Source: Eremophila alpestris peregrina
Lineage: Eukaryota; Chordata; Aves; Passeriformes; Alaudidae
Direction of reading: 5' to 3'
Length of the DNA: 64,000 nt
NCBI GenBank assembly: GCA_009792885.1
Contig: WMCF01000018.1
Location: 276,890-340,889, forward strand
Positions 1 through 15,300 of the stretch are shown piece by piece (position 1 is the first letter of the stretch; each line of letters opens with the position of its first letter). The position numbers and the translations under genes were made by a program. The notes beneath the pieces are model-generated. The model searched no databases. It saw only the letters and a list, made by a program, of their open reading frames with translations, and was not told the DNA's origin.

Positions 1-3000
1 TAGAACAAAAGCCCATTCCTAAATTTTTTTTAATTAACTTCTCAACTTCTCAACTTCAGTTCCAAGCTTCAGGTTCTGGAAATATTTTTGGCTTATTCAT
101 TTGCTTTTTTAGTTCTAGAAAAAGAAATTCATAGTTGTGCTTGGGCAAGTGGAGGTTGTACCACATGCATAAAAGCTCTGCTAAGGCTGGTTAAAGCATG
201 CGGGGGAAGATGTGAAAATTATTTTTCTAAAACCATGCAACTCTGTGCTTTAACACAGAAAAAACATCGTGTGAACCTTCTACCTGACTGCTACTGCAAA
301 AGGTAAAAAGAATCACAATTTAAACCTGGTGTGGTGGTTACTTTGTCTCTCGGATGAAATGGTAGGAGCTAACCAGTCACCCAAGACATTATTTCCCAAC
401 ACCAGTGTAAGCACAAGAATATTACTGACCACATGTTGGGCATTCTTGGGTGAGTATGCTTGAGGAATTCTGCCACCTAATAAAAACAGTATGCAGAAGA
501 TGATTTAAGAGAAAGTACTACTCCCACACGGGGAATGTACTCTCTACTTCATCAGCTCCCCACTCAAACAGGCTACTTTTTCATTTAAACAGTGCATCAT
601 GGGCTTGATTCATGATGACAGTTAAGGAATTTAACATCCTCCTCTGAACAGAAGTATCTTTACACAGAATATTGTAAATTTTGTGAAAGAGTTGTATCTC
701 AAAATACAATTCCCTCATATGCATTTCTGATGCAGAAGGATTAAACAGACTATCAGTTTCTCCCCCCCACACTCCAGAATGTCAACAAAAATTTAAGGAT
801 AAATAACACCTACATATAACTGCAAATTTTATGAGGATTCTTGGATTATGAGATCAAGAGCAGAAAGATTAAGAGAAACAGCCTGATCAATCAGAAGCAC
901 AGTCAGGGCTTAATGGTGTCCCTAACTGTATCTTACACTGAAATTTTTTCTGTCCAAATTGTTTGCAAGGATTTTACTGCCTCACCCAAAAATTTGGACA
1001 TCTTTTTAGTTCTAACCAATACTTACTGGCAGTCCCCCTGCAACTGCTGCAGGTGCAGTGTACAAAACTATGCAGTGTAGTAAATCCATGAAAGGGGAAA
1101 ACCTTGCACTGAGCTGTGATGTATTTGCACAGGAGATTTGACCTGTATGGTTCTGCACTGTGAGCTGCAGTGTGTAATTGACTGTCTGCACTTATCATAT
1201 AGAACTTTACTGTCAGCAGTTTGTGACCTCACCATTTACCACCCTTCCCATTATCATTTATGAAAAACTAAATTACAAGATTCTCTGGCTCCAAAGCTTC
1301 ATCCGAATTCCTACACTTTGATTCCTGAGTTTTAAACAGTTATTTATCCTCTCTAGGACTCTGCCTTCTCTTCACATAGCATTTTAGCTTCTTTAACAGT
1401 TTTAGGTGAAGAGTGCTGCTCAATGCTTTCTTAAATTTCAAGCATGGTCAATTCCATCTCTCCCAACAGCAACGGGATTATTGCACACCAATAGAGTAAT
1501 CAACTGATGGAAAGACAAAATGCTTTGAGAAGCAAAAGACTAATAAAATATTCTCTACACCATGAATGATCAGCAAATCCAGTGCCAAGTATGACAGACC
1601 TTTTTTCGATATATACACACTCTCTTAGTCTATAATGCCTCTGGAGCTCAGCAATAATGTCTCTCTGGAATTCTGAGAAGGAGCTAATCCAGTCTAATGA
1701 ATGCTGTATTTGTGCAGATTGCACAGATACAATGTAAGAGATACAAAGAGCAAATAAACCTGGATCCATCCCCCATACCTGTGGTCAGGGTAAACAGTAG
1801 ACATGAACTGGTGAAGGACAGCACCTTCAGAGGGGCAATTTTGATTTTAGGAGTTCTAAAGACCTTCTTGATATTTTAAACTTTTCTTTATTTCCACAGA
1901 GCCCTAATTATGTATCTTATCCTAGTATTTGGAACTCTCATACCTGTACAGCAGTATGGAAGCACCTTTATGAAGTTGCTGCTTTCTCAATCCTAAGTCA
2001 TGGAGAATTTTTTTTTATTTTTATCTATACCTTCACAACTGCAATGAGTAGACTAGTATCAGCCTTAAGGCACCTTCTATCTAGCTTTATAGTTTCCCTA
2101 AATCCAAAGGTAACATGCAATTTGCAGTGTATCAGACTCTTTTGGTAATTAAAAAGTGTTACTGGCTAACAGTCTCTCACTTTAACATTACAAATTTTTC
2201 TTCAAAGCTTCCAGAGATAAAAAATTATCATAGCAAGACATTCTTTTAATTATCAATGCAAGACATTCTGCACTGACTAGCAGCTTATAAATACAGCCAA
2301 TAATTACCCTTGGAGATAAAAGCAAAATTAATTAAAATCAAATTTTCAATAAAATGAAATCATATGAACTTTCACTTATAGGCCAGGAGAAGATACATTT
2401 TAGCTTTCACATGCAATTGATCGTAAAATGAGCATAATTGCATCAGCAATTCATATCCTGTCCTTGTCCTCACTTAAGTCAGTCAGGACAGAATTCTCAT
2501 CAGGCTCATGCTGCCTGGTAGCCTTGTCAGGTCTTTAGATTTGATGCCAAAGTACAGAACACTCACCAGGAACATTAACACTAGAGCCCATCCCATAATC
2601 CACACACTGCAAATGGGCTTTTCCTTAGCATCTTTACCTTGAAAGTGATATCAGTAAGTTGTGCCCTATCATTTAAAAGATACCAGAGAGCACACTTTGC
2701 AACAGCAGCATAAGAGAGATTACAATGAGCAGGGCTTGGAGCCAAACTGAACTGAGTGATTGATTCTACAGGAAGAACTTTGTTCTTGGTATTTCTTATG
2801 TTCAGATTCTTTGAATAGCTCCTTACATACAAGGAAACTATTTTTGATCAGCTGAATGTCAAAAATAATTACCTGGCATTCTGTCCTTACACGTTAAACA
2901 CAGTGTCTCAATTAAGAAAACTAATTTTATATCTGACAGTTCAGCTAAGATACTATTCCATAAACATAAAAATATTTTAATGGTCTTCTTTCTTATTATT

Positions 3001-6000
3001 GCCAAATTAGAAAGAAATGATTCACACAGTCACAAGGATAAGACTGGTGCAGAGAGCTAAACAATTGCAAGAAGCTGCTCTGTGTATTTCTGTGGTTTGG
3101 AAATAGTGCCAAGTCAGAAGGAAAAGACATTCTCTGCATTTTCTAAAGCAAGATAAATACAGAAAAGAAATATAGATGAAAGATGGAACTGCTATCTGCG
3201 GATTCTGCCAGATTCCTTGGCTTTTTGGCACACCTATTGAAGCTGGCAGACTTAGCCAGTAGCAATCTTTTCCATTAAAAGGAGCAGCATATATTTTGAT
3301 TTAACATACTTTGTTTGTGCATTTTTAAGCTTCAGAAATGTCTATTTAATTTTTTTTTAATGATTCCTTCTGCACAGTTGGCTGCAATTGCCCTTATTTG
3401 AAATGGCTCATTTATCACTAAAAGAGCTGCAGGGCACAGCTACTGTTAAACAGCTCCAACAAACGTACAGCTTAGTGGGACAAGCTTCTTTTTATAAGAC
3501 TCAAAGATGTTTAAAATGTGCCAAGAGGAGCTTTATGCCAGCCTCTAGGTTTGTTATCCAAATGTTACAAAATTAGAGATCTCCTGAAGCAGAGAGTTTG
3601 GGCAAAAATAAGCTGATCTTAGGCTGCTATTTTTCCCATCCACAATCGGCCAGATTTTAACAGAACACTTGCTACATATCATAAACTTCAGTAATGTGAA
3701 ATTTTGAAAAAAGTAACCTCTGAGGCTTAATCTACACTAAAGCCAAACTTCATTACCTTTGTCAATGGTGAAAAAGCAAAATGTTTTACATAAAAGTACC
3801 CTTACTTTATGAATGGTGACATTTTGCTTATTATTAAGGTAGAATGGCTACTGGCTCCTGCTTCTTGGAGCTGAAACTGTAAGCAAAATGTTTAAAGAAA
3901 CCTGGCACTTGCTAACACAATAGAAGCTGGTGTAACACTGTCAATTTACATTAAACCTTCTGAAATGAAATAAAATATGCAACTATGCGACTTAGTTTAT
4001 GGAATCCCTTATATCCAAAATTTAAGTATGATGCGATCAGTACATTTGTGGATGAAGGGATTTGGCATATCTTCTGTAGACAACAGACATGCAGAAATTT
4101 TGGAATCTAGTGCCCTCTTTCTTGATGTCCAAGAACTGTAACAACTGCTATAAAAAGCAACAGGCATCAGACTGGAGCATGTGCCAGATGTGCCGTATCT
4201 CCAGCCTGAACCGTGGAGCCTGAACAGAGCAAACCACTGCAGTTACAGTTACAAAGGGGGCTTTTCTAAACTTAAAATTACTACATAAACATGCCATTAT
4301 ACCCCAACAGTACTACTGCATAGATATTACATGAAATATTTTTGGATTAATTGATGAAGATATATTAAACCTTGCTTTATAATGTAAAGCTCCATGTTGT
4401 GTATTTAATGTTCTCACCAAAGACCACCACAAGAAAACAATCAAACCTGTTGCCAAATAGTCGTAAAGAAGTGGGTGCCATGCTTTTGCATTTCATTTTC
4501 TATATTCCAGATAAATACAGTACATGGTAAAATGTTGGTTTTAGAATGTTTTCAGTAGAAATTACTAGCAATTGTCTTCCATGTTTTGTAATTCACATCT
4601 ATTTATTTCATAAAGATAGTCTTATGAAAGTCTTTGCACATAAAATGGTTAGCCAAAACTCCTTGTAGGAATTTATGACTTTAGCAAACAATGACCAGCT
4701 TTCTGGAAGTGCTGCACAATAAATTACAGAAGTTGTAATTTCTAACACAGTCATTATAAAAAACCTTCCAAATATGAAATCTACATTTCACAATAACTTT
4801 CAAAAATTGTGGTTGAACAAACTGGTTTTATATCTTGGAATATTACAAGGGAATAGAAGAGCCTAACCTTTCTGCCACCAAGAACTGAACTCAAAAAGTA
4901 CAAATTCCTCCTATTAACTCCACATAGGATTCAGAAGATACATTTTGGCTGTTATGCTTTCTTTGCCAAATAAACCAAAACCAACCAACCAACAAACCCA
5001 AGCTGATCACATCCACCCTCGACTCACCTCCCCTCCCATAGATCTCTTGAGGCTGTACCCTAATAAAGAGACTAATCTAAAAAATAGTAATAGGCATGAT
5101 TATACAAATCAAGTCCCTTTCTTTGGGCATGAGTGTCTTCTTTGCCCACTTTATTGTACTAAGAAGTTGAAATTTTCTTTTCAGCATTCCTGCTGATAAT
5201 TTTATATGATACTACAACTGATATTCCAGAAGGCATCCATTTGCAATATAAGAAAACAGAGCACTTTCATGTTGAGCAAATAATAGCTCAACTCAACAAA
5301 CCAGACCACAGAGTAAGGCTAAAAAAGATCAGTTCTATGCACAGGTATGTTGGATAGATGCTTTGAATAATAAAAAGTATCAAAACATGAATAAAAATTC
5401 AGATAATCTGCATTTCAGGAACCTTAATAATTAGGTTAATGGTTCCTCTAGCCCAAAAATAATTAGTTCTGTATGTACAATGAAAAGAACAGGAGAAAAT
5501 TTACTTTTTCTAGTGCAGCACAAAAATATCTTTAAATTAATTTGGAAACTAAAAGCTGCTCAGAACAATGCAAAGCTCAGCAGAGACGAATTTACTTTGA
5601 CTTCATGTAGCCTTCAGCACAGGCACACACATGGAAAAACCTGCCAACAGCACCAGTTATGGTTCCCATATGGTGTGAGTGCCCTAAACTCTGGGTGACT
5701 GGCTACCCTCCAGTGGTTCTACATTTTTACAAAAAGCTTACAAGTCAGTATTTGTTATTTACATTTTACTTAAGATGATTGAGTTGCAGCTATGAATTAG
5801 CAGTAAAAGAAAGGATCCTGGTTTGCTTAAACTATCAAATATGAGCATATAAATATTTTACATCATTTTCCTAGCACTCCAATCATATCTGTTTGTACCT
5901 CCACCTCGCTGTGTGTTGCATTTAAATTGAAAGTTTTCTGGAGTCATCTTCTTCTCATGCAGGTACACATCACTCCCTAGCAAATTGAACCTCTTGTCTG

Positions 6001-9000
6001 TGATCAATGCCTTTAAGCATCATCACAGTACAAAGAAAAAAAATCATAAATAGAAAAATTAATAACTTTACTATTTCTTGCCTAATTAGTTCAGAATTCA
6101 AGCACAAATTTCAAGTCAAAACATCAAGGGATCCTTGTATGAGATACTGGAAATCACCTCATTGGGAAGATCTACTTAAATGTTTTAGGATATTTATGTA
6201 CCATCTGATGGGGTACTTGCAAAAGTAGAATTCATTGGCAGGCAGAACAGGCATTTTTTAACTTCACCCTTTACAATAAAAGCCACTGGTCTTCTTTTCA
6301 CAGATCTTAATACACTTTTGTCTCTATAATTCAAAAGTATTTACCACGTTCTCAGCCAGTAAACTCCATCAGTTTTCTAATGAATCTTATCTGTGCCAAA
6401 GGTGCAATCCTCTACTGTGGAAAGGCAATATTTTGTTTTAAAGGCTTTACAAGAAGAGTCACTGTGTTGGTCTCTGGATATTTGCCTTTCTGAAACAATA
6501 AAATGCTTGAACACATTTTGTGGCTGCTTTTGAATTGTGAATTATTCTTACAAAAATGAGCACTAAGTCAGATGACATTTATAAAGTGTTTTGACAAAAA
6601 TTAAAATCTGATTTAATCACCTGGAAAAAAATCAGCTCATATCACAAGGTCTAAATTCACTGGAGATTTTTACTCCTGTGCATGAAGGCCAACATTATAG
6701 CATGCAAAGGTTTCCAAAAAGTAATGAAAATCAAAGTAGAAAATTGGCCAAATATGAACTTTGAGTGCAATACTGTGGTCAAACAGAATAATGAAAATCT
6801 CTGATGTTCAAACAGAGCTAACACAGAAACAGGAAGTTATTTTACCTGATGTAAGTATTCATACAGATAGTACTGGAATATTGAATTTTGTTCTGAAGTA
6901 TGTTGCAATTCAGTCCAAAAAGGAAGTTCAAAAATAAAAAAAATTCAGAACTGACACACAAATACAATTAAAGAATTAAAAGTATAGAAATTACATCAGC
7001 AATTACACTTGCCTAGATAATTCAAAATATCACAATGAGAGAAGCAATTTAATTTTTTTCAGTAAGAATGTATGAGAACAGAAGTTATGTAGTGCTTGTT
7101 AGTTTAACAAGCAAAAGTATTGTACATGTAATTGCATAAGATAAAGCCAGACAAACCTATGTCTACAAATAAGGTGCAAATGTTTTTATGGGGAAGGTAT
7201 TTAACTACTGGAACAAGTTATGATGTCTCTGGTGGATTTTCCATCGTTGGAATTTTTTAAGTAAAGAGTCAGTGTTTTTCTAAAAGATATACTCTATTCC
7301 AAACAGAAAAAAATGAAGCAATGTCTCTGCTTTGCATGAGCAAGGCCAGTCAGACTGGGTCATTAAAATGATCCTTCCAGTATTATAACATATGGACCTA
7401 CAGCTAGGTAACATGAGAACAGTTTACCAGACTATCATCTTATTTGGGCTTTTTAAATACTGGCATATTACCTCTCTTCCAGCCCTGCAACTTCCCCTGT
7501 ACCACAGGCTTGTTAAAAATCAACATCCAGGAGGATATTAATTTAAATTCAGCTGTCTGAAAGCTAGCTGTTTAGTCTGAGCTAGTCACCTAGGTCCTTT
7601 CTACATTCAGTGGAGAATATTAGGCACTCTCATGAGTCTATTCCTTGCAGATATCTTGGGCATCTATTTTCAGCTAGGATAAGTCTGCAGGTGTCTCTCT
7701 CTTTCCATTGCCTACAGAAGGTGTCTTAGTTTAGACTGCTTTAAACTCCATACCTAAAAGTGGCCAAAGTTAGATGAAAGGAATCCATCCTTAATACTCC
7801 AAAGATCTCTTTCAAAATCCTTGGATTCAAGTTAGTTAGATCCACTAATTTAAAACATCTGGTATTATTAGCTCATACTCAAAGTGTGCTTCAGTTACGG
7901 CTGGTCAGATTGAGTTTCATCACCATCATAGCATATAAATTCAACTCATCTGTATTCTTCTAGGAAAAGAAAAATTATTATTTTTAATAGGCCTTTCTTA
8001 TTGCACTATTATTCAGAATTCTGTCATTCCTATCTAATAATGAAATGGACTGTATGCTCATTTTTAAAAGTTCTCCACTGCCTCAGATGCGATTCACCCC
8101 ATTAAACATGGATACCTACAGCACAGATGTGCAGATCTGACCTCTGAACCTGCACTGTCATTACAGCCAAAGGAAACCAGAAAATATTGCCAGTTAAAAC
8201 CAAGGTGCCTTATCTTTGCATATATTTTCAAATTAAAGGAGATGAAACAGTAAAATACCTATTCCTCTTCCTTGACTATTAGAAGAACTGGGATGACCAT
8301 TTCAGTTTGGCACGTGCACAGTGTAAACACTTAAAGTTAAGATAAATTACTAATTTGATTAATTTTGTTCTTCCACAGCCTGACTTTGGCTGCTTATTTT
8401 CTCTTGTTCGTATTTTTTTCATTACTTTAAATAATCTCCTCAGAGACTCCTCAGAGTCTCATTAGCCTCATAATAAAAGACTGGCCTCAGCTCTGTAGGT
8501 GATGAGGCCATTCAAAGTTCCTAGGCATTCTTTACATAGAAATCATCATCATCATCATCATCATCATTTACATCATCATCATTTACATCATCATCATCAT
8601 CCACAAAACCAAATCCTTTATATCACTTATCAAGTCAGAAATTAACTTCTGCAATAGCAGAAATTAACTTCCATAAGAGAGTCTTCCATCTTCCTCCATT
8701 TGTGAAGGAAGAATGATGAGGAATAATCAGCTACATGTTTTTCACTTGTATATATTTTGATTTTTTTTTTAATATCATATTTTAGAAGCCTTTTAGAAGG
8801 TATATTATGAGCAGTTGCATGAGTGCCTGTCCTATCACACCATCATCCTCACTAACTCACTTCATAAACAATCCAAAAAAAAGAGTGACTGTAGCACAGA
8901 GTAGCATTGTATTATCTTGACATGGTCTGTGTAATAATGATTTAAATACTTTTTAGCATCTTCTGATGACTTGACTTCTTCCTTTAAAACATGTTCACAC

Positions 9001-12000
9001 TATCTTTTCACTACTGAAGAAACTGCATTTCCTCAGTCTCCCATTTCCTTTTTTCTTTTTATAATTCATCTTACAAGGGCATCCCTTAAAACAAAGCTGT
9101 ACTCTTTAGCTCACAGTTAGACATCCTTTTCATGAATGAGCTTGATTGTTCTAAGGTTTCAGCAGCAGGCAAATATAGGTGGACATCTTTATTCTTCTGC
9201 AAGAGATTTAAGGGAAATGTTCTGCTGTTTCCATAAAGAATGTAATACTGGCTTGGCGCTGCTTTCAGTTGCCTGTGAATTTTCCTATTTCTCTTCTGAT
9301 GAGAGACTCCAAGTGTAAACAATGTTGCCTGATATTCCTGCTTATCTCAGCTGTAAACTGCCAAACCCTCACTGGATTTCTCTTCTCCCTTGGTTTGTGG
9401 AAGGCTATCTCCAATCTTGAATTCAAACTGACACCTGTTCCTTACTCAGATGTCTATTTCTCCTGCTGTCTGGTGTCCCACATGTCATTCTGGATCTTTG
9501 AAAATGCAAATCTGTTTTCCAGCACAGCCATGAATTTTTGAGAAAGAGGAAACATGTTCTGGTGTTTGGTAGAAAGAAAGCATTTATTCATCTGTCACAG
9601 GTCATAACCATTGTTCCATTCCTGGTCATAAGAACACTGATCATGGAACTGAGCATAAAAGAAAAACTTCATAAACTGCCTTTCCAAACTTCCTCCAAAA
9701 CCCCCTTTTGCCTCCTCAGAATTTCACATGGCAGCTGACATAGACCAGTGACTTCCCAAGATTTTTATCGAATCAACTCACTTGAGAAAACTGAATGTAT
9801 TTTGGGTGCATTTACAAATAGGTGAAAATTTCCAGCACTGGTTCTCTCACAACTGCTGTTTGTGATTCGCAAATAATGTCTGAAGCAGTAGCAAAATGTG
9901 AAATACAACAATCTGATTGAAATTATTTTCTGTTTATAATTTTATTACTGGTTTCCTGGACAAAAACATGTATGCACACATTGAATAAGGAATGGTCAGA
10001 AAGTCTAATGCTTTGAGAAAGTCTCTGACCAACTGTTAAAGCACTCAGCAACTGTGTTATTCACACAGGCTAAATGTTTCCCTGAAGCATCACACATTCT
10101 TTGTATGTGAACACAGCACATGAACATGTGCTGCAGAACACCTGGGATTAGGCATGTATTGCAGCCTAGTCACAGCTACAGAGGCTGTGACTTTAATCCA
10201 ACTGTACATGATTACTGAAACACCAGGTATATGGTAAAAGATGAAAAAAATATTAAACAGATCCAAACAAGTTTCCTAGACAAATTATGATTGGTCCTGG
10301 AATAGCCTGTACATAACAACCTCTATATAAATACAAAGTATGCTTTCAGTCAACTATTCACTGGAGAGGCTAGAAAAATGAAAACACCCAGGCATTCTGT
10401 CATTACTGTGAAGCACTGAGCAAAGATATCCAATGGCACAGACAGAGTGCTGCAACACTGGCCTGTGCTGGGCAGACCAACTGAATGGGCCAGGCAAGAC
10501 TCAGCCTGGTACTGACTCTTGCATTTGTGCAATTAAATCTCCACCCACTCTCCCTGCCATCTGAGAATGCCTCTCTAGCCTTCCTGGAACTCCAGTTATT
10601 GGTTCTTGATGGCAATTCCAACAGTGCCAGCAAGGAAGTCAAGCTCTGAAGTGTTAGTGGATTGGTCACCTGTGCCCTGAGCTGTCATGGTGCATGTATT
10701 GATTTGCTTCACGATCAGCTCAACTCTGACAACACAGAGCAAAAGCACTTAGACTAGCACATCTGGAAAATCCAGAATATTGTGAATAATAAAAAACATT
10801 AAACACTTGTTATATTTTTCTGTACAACCCTATTTATCTCGAAGTACAAATTAGTGTTTTTTATTAGTCCAAACCCTTTAACTAGGACTGAAAAATAAAG
10901 GTGAACCTAGAGTGAGGTGGAATTATTCTTACAGTGCATCATCAGAAGCATTGTGCTTCAACTTACAAAATCTGGTCTGCATAATAAAATGAAAGAAAAC
11001 AGATGACAGGAGGTCAGAAAATTGATTGTGCCAGTTGAACAGAGAGAGAAGCAAGATTAAAAAGTCACCAAGTGCTAATGCTGTAGTACAGTGTATATTC
11101 CTCTGTGTTGTATAGCCACTTTAATGCAACTGTGGTAGGAAGGTGTTACTCTCCAGTGCTGAAAGAGCACCTTAGATTTAACTAAGTTAAGTACTGGCCC
11201 TTAAACGGAATATTTAAGTATTTTTGAACAGTAGATCCTTTAAAGCCAACTACAGATAAACACATGATAATTCAGGACCATTAACTGTGCCAGAACTGAA
11301 ACTGGTCACAGTGAAGTACATTATCATAAATGTAGGCATAAAATCAGCATTAATAAAAACACTGCATTGTAAGTCAACTCTTATTGTAAATACATTTACC
11401 TGAACATCAAGTAAAATGAAAAGTCTGCATACAGTGAATCTTTCAGGGAATTTATGAAAATTGAGAAATCTTACTATCTCCATCTCTGAAGCCATAATGC
11501 TCATTTTTCCTGTGCCAAAGGATTAAGTCTTCTGCCTTCAAGCAGTGAGACAAAACTTTGCTAAAAAAATCTTTTTGAAAGAAGATTTTGTTCTAGGATA
11601 AGATCTTTGCAGAATGCGATTATGCTTAACTCCTAAAATAAGAATTCTATAAGTAAATGCACAATTCACCAAAACAGCTCCAGGTAAACTAAGCCATTGT
11701 ATTATTCTATCTTAATTTGTCCCCAAATCCAGTTACACTCAATGTCTAGGTTACTTACTGCCATGTTAGGTAACCATCCATTAAGATAACCCAACTGCTT
11801 TAGCAAATGTCACTTGAGAATGATGATGTAATGTCACTGCCAGCCTAAGTCAGAGTCAAGTACACTAAAGGTGAATGTCCACATGGAATACTTCCATTCC
11901 CAAAAATCACCTACCTGTAATAGTTTTGTTACCAAAATCCCGTTTCCTAATTCACTTACTAACCAAACATTTTTAGGATACAGTTAAGAAAATTTGAAGT

Positions 12001-12114
12001 ACACAGCAGTATTCAAGAACTATTTGAAACTAATGATCTCATTTTGAAGACATGAAGACATGCCAAATGTCTTCAACAGTCTGAACCCCAAAGAAGAAGA
12101 AGCTCCCAGCTCAC
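1..12114 (-). other. ODAD2 last intron (partial) or 3' region
   Basis: This stretch is AT-rich and lies beyond the exon 14 donor. I found no match for the expected terminal exon (LLLDMVG...AAAGCISNIRRLAL-type sequence) on the minus strand, and no other gene. Small features: a CCAA-rich run near 4974-4999, an interrupted ATC microsatellite at 8542-8602, and a 7-base perfect inverted repeat at 8443-8460. Short open frames here have no recognisable similarity. Confidence 0.7.
8542..8602. repeat. Interrupted (ATC)n microsatellite
   Basis: Runs of ATC/TCA triplets are interrupted twice by the same tttac insertion, giving a higher-order pattern. It lies in the terminal intron or 3' region. Confidence 0.95.
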
Positions 12115-12336
12115 CTTCACCACTCCATTTTCATGCATGATGACACAGTTGTTGGGATCCTCCGAAAGCTGATATAAAGCCAGAGCTGTAGCTCTGTGAA
12201 CTAATGGATCCTTTGCCTTCAAGTAACGTGCTAAAGGAGCCACAGCTTTGGTCTCTCCAAAGGCAACTCTATTGCTGCCCCACATGCAACAGTGGGCAAT
12301 GGCCTCTGCTAAGTGACGTCTTAACCTGTTGTTGTT
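12115..12336 (-). CDS. ODAD2: ODAD2 exon 14 (armadillo repeats, residues 610-683)
   Basis: This exon has 222 bases, 74 codons, phase 0 at both ends. It begins NNNRLRRHLAEAI and ends HENGVVK. The stretch CCMWGSNRVAFGE followed by a KAVAPLARYLK-type helix and ALYQLSED is diagnostic of the C-terminal armadillo repeats of ODAD2. The acceptor is cttcag just right of 12336 and the donor is gtgagc at 12109-12114. The open frame carries on past the donor to a stop near 12073 without similarity, so splicing there is well supported. The next exon should finish the protein with about 37 residues but was not found to the left. Confidence 0.95.
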
Positions 12337-15300
12337 CTGAAGAAGGTAGAAACATAACAAATGAAAGTCAACACACACAATAAAAACTTCATCAGAAAGC
12401 AGAATTGTATTCCCACACATCTTTAAGGCATCCCAATTTAATTGCAGTACAATTAAAACTGGAGGGAGCTGTAAGGCATAGAGCTATTAAAGTCCCTCAA
12501 TATTCTTTTTATAGCAAGTGCTGTGAATTTTTATATTATTTCAAAGGTAATTTTAGACTGACTGGAAATTAGATAAGATAGCATTAAAATGTAAAATATG
12601 GTCCCATCAGTGAGATTTTTCTGCATGTTCAGATTTATTGTTTTCTCAACCCTTTGTGCTTTTTTTATACGGCAGCTGCACCTCTCAAAAGCAATATTCT
12701 GCAACAGTAACTATTAAAATGAAGCTCATCTTCCAAACCAATTTTATAGCAGACACAGACTGTTTTGATGCCCAATATACATCCCATAGAGGAATTATTC
12801 TACAGCTCTTCCTTGTTAACTGCTGCAAAATCCACTGCTCTTGTCATAACCTTTTAGTTGGGCATAATGCAGTCTGTTGTAAGAAATTCTGATGCTTTGT
12901 ATGATTTGCTTAAGTGTTACTTACTGTGTTTGCTAGCTTGGACAACAGAGGGACAACTCCATGATCTGTCATAACAGCTAAGTTTTCTTGATCTTTAGCT
13001 ATATTTGCAATGGCTGCACATACACTTGTTAAAACTTCTTTATCCTTTGATTTTAGCAAATTGACTATCAGTTCCAAGCCGCCAACAAATGATCGAACCA
13101 TTTCCCCAGAATTCTAAATGAGAATCAAAAGAAACGTAGTTTTTAAACATTCAATCAGTATTTATATGCAAGTGTTTAAAAAAGAGATTGGCATGATATA
13201 TTTATTCAAAACTGCAGCTATTGCTGTGTTGCCTTCACCAAGAAATATGGCCAATTTGGAACTCTTCTGATTGACGTATGAGAGTTAGACTGTTTTACAT
13301 ACGACCATACAGGCAGAAATTCAATGCCTAAATAAAGGTATCTATCATTTTTCATACCGCAGGGTATAAAAGTCTCAAGCTGTCACTTCAGAAGGGTGCA
13401 AGTCTCACTTATCAGTAGTATCAAAGTGGCCAGATGGGTGCCTTGCACACCGTAGGGCATCTAACACAGCAACAGACACTTGAGGATCTCAAAGTGTCTC
13501 CTGTTTCCTACATTTAGTTTGACAGCTAGGACAAAGGAATGACAATATTATTTTCTTGAATCAATGCCAATGAGTATTCAGGAATATTTAAGAGGGAAAG
13601 TTACACAAGTCATGACAGCAACTGTGGAAGAATCATGGTGCACCTCTGAGTACGAAAAATCAATGTAAAATGTGAATAAAGGACACAAAAACTACCCTGG
13701 AAAAATGTCTGAAGTTTGACCATAAAAATGAAATAGAAAACAGTGTGCCTTGATCTTGAATACAGTAGGCAGATCTGGTCCATTTTTACCATCTTCAAGA
13801 AGTTATCATAACATTAAAAAAAGTTTAGAGAACAACAAGAAGAATAATCAGTGGTAGGAAACTATTCTGTAGAAGGAATGACTAACCTACTAGGACGCTG
13901 AAGGAAATAAAAGAAAAAGAAGGAAGAGTGATATAGATGTACAGAATCCTGAGTATGCTGAGAAGGGCACACCAGGATCTCCTAGGAGAAGAACTGGGAT
14001 CATCACATGGAATTAGTAGGTGGCATGTTCAGAAAAAAAGTTGTTTCTAAACAGAGTACAGTTGAGAAGTTGGAAGTCCTTGGAGCAGGATTGCAATGGC
14101 TCTCAAAAAATTTACGTTAAGCAAATTAAAAAAAAAAAAAAAGAAGAAAATCCATTAAGGGTTATTCATTATGAAAGTTATGAATATTCTCTCTGATTTA
14201 GAAATTTCCTGAGCACAGACTTTCTGAAGTGATGTTATGGTGGTACATCTAAATGTGATATTGCATAGCCTGGTGTCAAACTGTTATTACACTGGAAGAA
14301 GAGTCACACAGTCAAATGGTTGGCAGTAACTTCATAGGTTAAATTTCAGCTTGTGCTCCTCAGAGGTGATAAATGTGAAGGTATGGAAAGAAAGGTCTGC
14401 AAGTGGAATTGATTTTATTTGTTTCTTTCAGCAGATCAATAGGAGAATTTTGAATAAAAACTACCAGACACTCTCCTGAAACCCTTTGGACTTCATGCAA
14501 GTGCAAACACAGATTGTATGAACTTTCCTAGGGCTAGGGAGTGACCCTGCAGACCAAGCACGGTTTTGATTATATTTGTTTCTTTTGGGGGGCTGATTTA
14601 TGAACAGAGTAGGGTCCAACTGTATTGTGCTAGCTTTGCTGAGCGAATTCATCAAATCATGACTTGGTAAATGAAGATTTCATAAGATGCTGCAGTTTCA
14701 TCTTTTTTTAGTTCTGGGTCTAAATGTCAAACAGAACTCTTAGCTGTGATGCTTCCTTCTCACAGAAAGCAAAAGCAGTGGGTAGGCCGATTGGGAATGA
14801 AACATTTTTTGCCACAGGCAGAACAAATCTTGAGACTGGAAGGGAGAGGTTAAAGCCTAACTGTGTAAGGGTGAAAAAAGAAGCCACAGAATGTGGAAAA
14901 AGGGCAGCATCCAAAAGCAAACTTCATGCAGAAGTCCTAAAACCCCCCAAATGAACACATAACAGAGGTCCTTATAGAAATTAAAATAGAATCTAAATGC
15001 AGAAGGACAGTACAGGTTTGTGGCTCAGAAAAGCAGTTATGAAAGAGAAGGAAGGGCTCTGCCACTCTATTACCACATGAGCTGCATGTAGAGGCAGGTG
15101 GGCTCACAGAGGGTTTCCCATGGATACAGCAGCATAACTGTTCCTCTGTAATTGCTGGTGTATGCATACCTCAATGTAATGCATCTACACACAGTCAGCT
15201 AATTAAAACACTGTTTCTCCATATCAGTTTTCATGTTTGTCTTGACATTTTAAAATTCAACCCAAGGCGATATGTAATGGGTTACTGAGAAAGCTTTCTA

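Noticed and set aside
8542..8602. Regularly repeated units resembling a CRISPR-like array
   Set aside because: It is an ATC microsatellite with two short interruptions in vertebrate DNA; there are no spacers.
10350..10669. Overlapping minus-strand open frames considered as the missing terminal ODAD2 exon
   Set aside because: Neither frame contains the expected AAAGCISNIRRLAL-like sequence, and no acceptor in phase 0 leads to a similar C-terminus.
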